Shown in pieces: positions 5,271 through 7,187 of a DNA stretch of 7,187 nucleotides; positions within the stretch are counted from its first letter, which is position 1, and each line of letters opens with the position of its first letter. Position numbers and translations under genes: made by a program. Under the pieces are notes generated by a model that worked only from the letters and a program-made list of their open reading frames with translations, did not search any database and was not told where the DNA came from. The DNA comes from Alkaliphilus sp. (GTDB taxonomy: Bacteria > Bacillota > Clostridia > Peptostreptococcales > Natronincolaceae): contig JALNXC010000055.1 in the NCBI GenBank assembly GCA_023230535.1, positions 1 to 7,187 on the forward strand, read 5' to 3'.

Positions 5271-6281
5271 TCATTTTTCATCTTTCTCTTCCCGCTCAAT
5301 AGGTATACTGATTATTATTTCCGTACCTATATTGCGCTCACTTATAATTTCAAAGGTGCCGTTCATCAATCTGATTATTTCATCACATATGGACAACCCA
5401 ATACCGCTCTGTGATTCTCCTGTTTTTCCCTTATAGAACTTCTCTTTGATTTTAGGTAAATCCTCTTCCGCTATTCCATAACCCGTATCCTTTATATTAA
5501 AGATGAAATTATTGTCTTCGTAATTTGCCGTTAGAGTAATACTGCCCCCCGTAGGGGTGAATTTAAAAGCATTATCTAAAATATTGATAAATACCTGCTT
5601 CAATCTATTACCGTCAGAATAAGTGATAGGCATATCATCCTCTACAAAAACCTTAAAATCTATATTGTCCCTGATCGCTCTCGGGGTTAACTGTTTTCTT
5701 ATATGGTCCACTATATTGTTTATATTTATATTTTCTTTTACTAATGTTGTTTTGCCGGATACAAATTTAGAAAAATCCAACAGTTCCTCCACCATATTGG
5801 ATAATCTGTCACTTTCTTTTTCAATAATATCCAACCCGTCTGTTAAAATTTCCTCATCATCATAACTATGCTTTAAAGTTATTGCCCATCCCTTGATAGA
5901 AGTCAGCGGAGTCCTGAGCTCATGAGACACAGAGGAAATAAAATCATTTTTGAGTTCATCTTTCTTTATAATCTCCTCCGCCATATAATTCAAGGTATCC
6001 GATAATTTCCCGATTTCATCGTCATACTTCTTTATACTTCTGGTTTTAAAATCCCCTTTTGCCATCTTTTCCGCAGCCTCGGTTACGCTTTTCAGTGGAT
6101 CCACTATAGTTTCCGCCAGCAAAACGGAAACAAATGCAGATATTAAAATTACCACTACACCAAATCCTACAAAAAGTATGGCTGTCGAATTTATATCCTG
6201 ATTGATCTCTCTCAAGGAAGTTATAAACCTCAGAACACCAACAATATCTTCCCCGGATTTTAACGGATAGGAAATTGCCAT
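5271..6281 (-). CDS. Histidine kinase, C-terminal part: TM2, HAMP, HisKA and HATPase domains
   Basis: First Met after the amber codon; 336 residues if translated alone. Residues about 33-56 form a transmembrane helix. The HAMP linker follows (DPLKSVTEAAEKMAKGDF, 61-78). The HisKA phosphoacceptor motif is FISSVSHELRTPL (114-126, His120), the N box is NRLKQVFINILDNAFKF (225-241), G1 is DTGYGI (265-270), the F box lies around KEKFYKG (279-285) and G2 is GIGLS (293-297). All residues needed for autophosphorylation are present. No SD is visible before this ATG, so independent translation would be inefficient. If made, it would lack TM1 and most of the sensor and might be unregulated. The stop codon lies in degenerate heptamer sequence at the edge of array 2. 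Confidence 0.75.
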   Translation of the reverse strand: MAISYPLKSGEDIVGVLRFITSLREINQDINSTAILFVGFGVVVILISAFVSVLLAETIVDPLKSVTEAAEKMAKGDFKTRSIKKYDDEIGKLSDTLNYMAEEIIKKDELKNDFISSVSHELRTPLTSIKGWAITLKHSYDDEEILTDGLDIIEKESDRLSNMVEELLDFSKFVSGKTTLVKENININNIVDHIRKQLTPRAIRDNIDFKVFVEDDMPITYSDGNRLKQVFINILDNAFKFTPTGGSITLTANYEDNNFIFNIKDTGYGIAEEDLPKIKEKFYKGKTGESQSGIGLSICDEIIRLMNGTFEIISERNIGTEIIISIPIEREEKDEK

Positions 6282-6314
6282 AACTTTATGCTTATCATAG
6301 TCTACCTTTCCGAT

Positions 6315-6317
6315 CTA
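6315..6317 (-). other. In-frame amber codon (TAG) inside the histidine kinase
   Basis: Minus-strand reading AGC-TAG-ATC. Codons one base away include TGG (Trp) and CAG (Gln), both reachable by one transition. The proline cluster in the same window ends proA with TAG, so amber is an ordinary stop here and dedicated UAG decoding is not suggested. Confidence 0.85.
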
Positions 6318-6674
6318 GCTGCCCTTTTTGCCTTCAATGGCTTTTATCACATCCTCCGTCTCTATGATATCGGGGGGAATAACTCCGATGGAATCCATCA
6401 ATACCTTCCCGTTCTTATCCAATATCTCCACCTGGGCCCTCGTCTGTTTCCAAAAAGTATCCACATCATTTAATATATTTTCATTGAGAGTCACATCGGC
6501 AAAATATCGGGAATACAGATCGGCCGATGTCCTGATTTGATTATATAAACTATCTTCTAAATTTTTATAATAATTTTCCTTGACTATATTGATCAAAAAT
6601 ATTTCAAGAATAACAACAGTTATTACGGAGATAAATATAAAATTAATTATTATTCTTTTTTTGATACTTCTCAT
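6315..6674 (-). CDS. Histidine kinase, N-terminal part: TM1 and sensor domain fragment
   Basis: 119 residues before the amber codon. It starts with a basic MRSIKKR and a transmembrane helix (about 8-29), followed by an extracytoplasmic region containing VEILDKNGKVLMDSIGVI (81-98), a pattern seen in PDC/Cache-like sensors; family membership is not certain. It stops after EGKKGS, before TM2. Alone it could only be a membrane-anchored sensor stub. The start has SD AGAGG about 8-9 nt upstream and lies 2 nt after the response regulator stop. Confidence 0.7.
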   Translation of the reverse strand: MRSIKKRIIINFIFISVITVVILEIFLINIVKENYYKNLEDSLYNQIRTSADLYSRYFADVTLNENILNDVDTFWKQTRAQVEILDKNGKVLMDSIGVIPPDIIETEDVIKAIEGKKGS

Positions 6675-6676
6675 AT

Positions 6677-7187
6677 TTAATAACCTCTTAATCTATAACC
6701 TATCCCCCATACGGTCTCTATAACCGAGGGATTTGATGGGTCGTCCTCTATCTTTTCTCTTATTCTTCTCACGTGAACATCTACCGTCTTCATCTCTCCA
6801 AAATAACTTTTTCCCCATACTATATTTAAGATTTCATCCCTGCTCAATGCCTTGTTTTTATTTTGCATGAACATTTTCATCATAGAAAATTCTATAGGCG
6901 TAAGCTCTATCTCTATACCTCTTTTATAAAACCTCTGGGCTTCCAGATCCAATTCCAGTTCCCCCGAGACTACAGTCTTTTTAGACTGATCCTTTGCGCT
7001 CTCTATTTTTCTGAGGTTCGCCCGTATTCTGGCGATCAGCTCCAATGGGTTAAAAGGCTTTATCATATAATCATCCGCACCAAGTTCCAGTCCCATTATC
7101 TTGTCCATATCCTGGCTTTTTGCAGTCAACATAATGATGACTATATTTGGTACCTCTTCCCTGATTCGCTGACATACCTCAAAGCCA
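6677..7187 (-). CDS. OmpR/PhoB-family response regulator (5' end outside the window)
   Basis: The frame is open from the right edge, giving 169 residues of the C-terminal part; the Met at 7132 is internal. The receiver domain shows GFEVCQRIREEVPNIVIIML, then LTA with the conserved Thr, GLELGADDYMIKPF with the conserved Lys of the KPF motif, and PLELIARIRANLRK. The phosphoacceptor Asp would lie just beyond the edge. The DNA-binding domain is a winged helix: LTPIEFSMMKMFMQNKNKALSRDEILNIVWG, then VDVHVRRIREKIEDDP and the terminal ETVWGIGYRLRGY, the standard OmpR-type ending. It is a transcription factor activated by the kinase that follows 2 nt downstream, and the kinase SD is inside its final codons. 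Targets cannot be read from this window; the downstream lipoprotein gene is a reasonable candidate. Confidence 0.93.
   Translation of the reverse strand, partial: GFEVCQRIREEVPNIVIIMLTAKSQDMDKIMGLELGADDYMIKPFNPLELIARIRANLRKIESAKDQSKKTVVSGELELDLEAQRFYKRGIEIELTPIEFSMMKMFMQNKNKALSRDEILNIVWGKSYFGEMKTVDVHVRRIREKIEDDPSNPSVIETVWGIGYRLRGY

Larger units (their letters stand above)
5271..6674 (-). pseudogene. Sensor histidine kinase gene interrupted by one in-frame amber codon
   Basis: The frame from ATG 6674 to TGA 5271 is continuous except for a TAG at 6315-6317. Codons after it (Ile-Gly-Lys-Val-Asp-Tyr-Asp-Lys-His-Lys-Val, then Met) continue the same sensor region in the same frame, so this is a point nonsense change, not a frameshift. 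Read through, the product would have 467 residues in classical order: TM1, extracytoplasmic sensor, TM2, HAMP, HisKA and HATPase_c. All catalytic motifs after the stop are intact, which points to a very recent lesion, a sequencing error or suppression. The ATG starts 2 nt after the response regulator stop, with SD AGAGG inside the regulator's last codons, so the pair is translationally coupled. It would phosphorylate the adjacent OmpR-type regulator. The two halves are described separately. Confidence 0.8.

Noticed and set aside
5073..5414. Plus-strand frame of 113 codons across array 2 and the kinase end
   Set aside because: Same repeat artefact, antisense to the well-supported kinase gene, with no ribosome binding site.
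6315..6317. Pyrrolysine or other UAG recoding in the kinase
   Set aside because: There is no known reason for pyrrolysine in a sensor domain, no recoding signal can be seen, and TAG serves as a normal stop for proA in the same window.

Overview
The window is AT-rich DNA from what looks like a low-GC Gram-positive anaerobe of the Firmicutes, probably Clostridia or Tissierellia. This is an inference from base composition, strong purine-rich Shine-Dalgarno (SD) sites, a Gram-positive style lipoprotein signal and overall protein character; no marker gene fixes the taxon. Every recognisable gene lies on the minus strand, so transcription runs from the right end to the left end.

Right part (7187 to 3504): an OmpR/PhoB-type response regulator (its 5' end is outside the window) is followed after 2 nt by its sensor histidine kinase. 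The kinase frame carries a single in-frame amber codon (6315-6317) in the extracytoplasmic sensor region. The frame is otherwise intact and would encode about 467 residues. Next comes a 168-bp heptanucleotide repeat array, then a 522-residue lipoprotein of unknown function that probably belongs to the same signalling locus.

Left part (3503 to 1): a ModD-like member of the quinolinate phosphoribosyltransferase (NadC) family, with its own candidate promoter. It is followed by a proline-synthesis cluster: proA (with a good promoter), proB (overlapping the proA stop through its SD), a 273-bp array of the same heptanucleotide, and the first 36 codons of proC. ProB, ProA and ProC convert glutamate to proline via glutamyl-5-phosphate and glutamate-5-semialdehyde / pyrroline-5-carboxylate.

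The outstanding feature is the pair of arrays. Both are built from CAYTTCY on the plus strand (RGAARTG in the transcribed sense). They are perfectly phased: 39 and 24 units with no indel, and all variation is C/T at two fixed positions. Each array runs from the stop codon of the upstream gene to just before the SD of the downstream gene, inside what look like operons. In the sense RNA the units have no C, resemble an SD sequence, contain ATG or GTG, and form TGA or TGG at each junction. Whether they are inert microsatellites or act in intercistronic translation control cannot be decided from this sequence alone.
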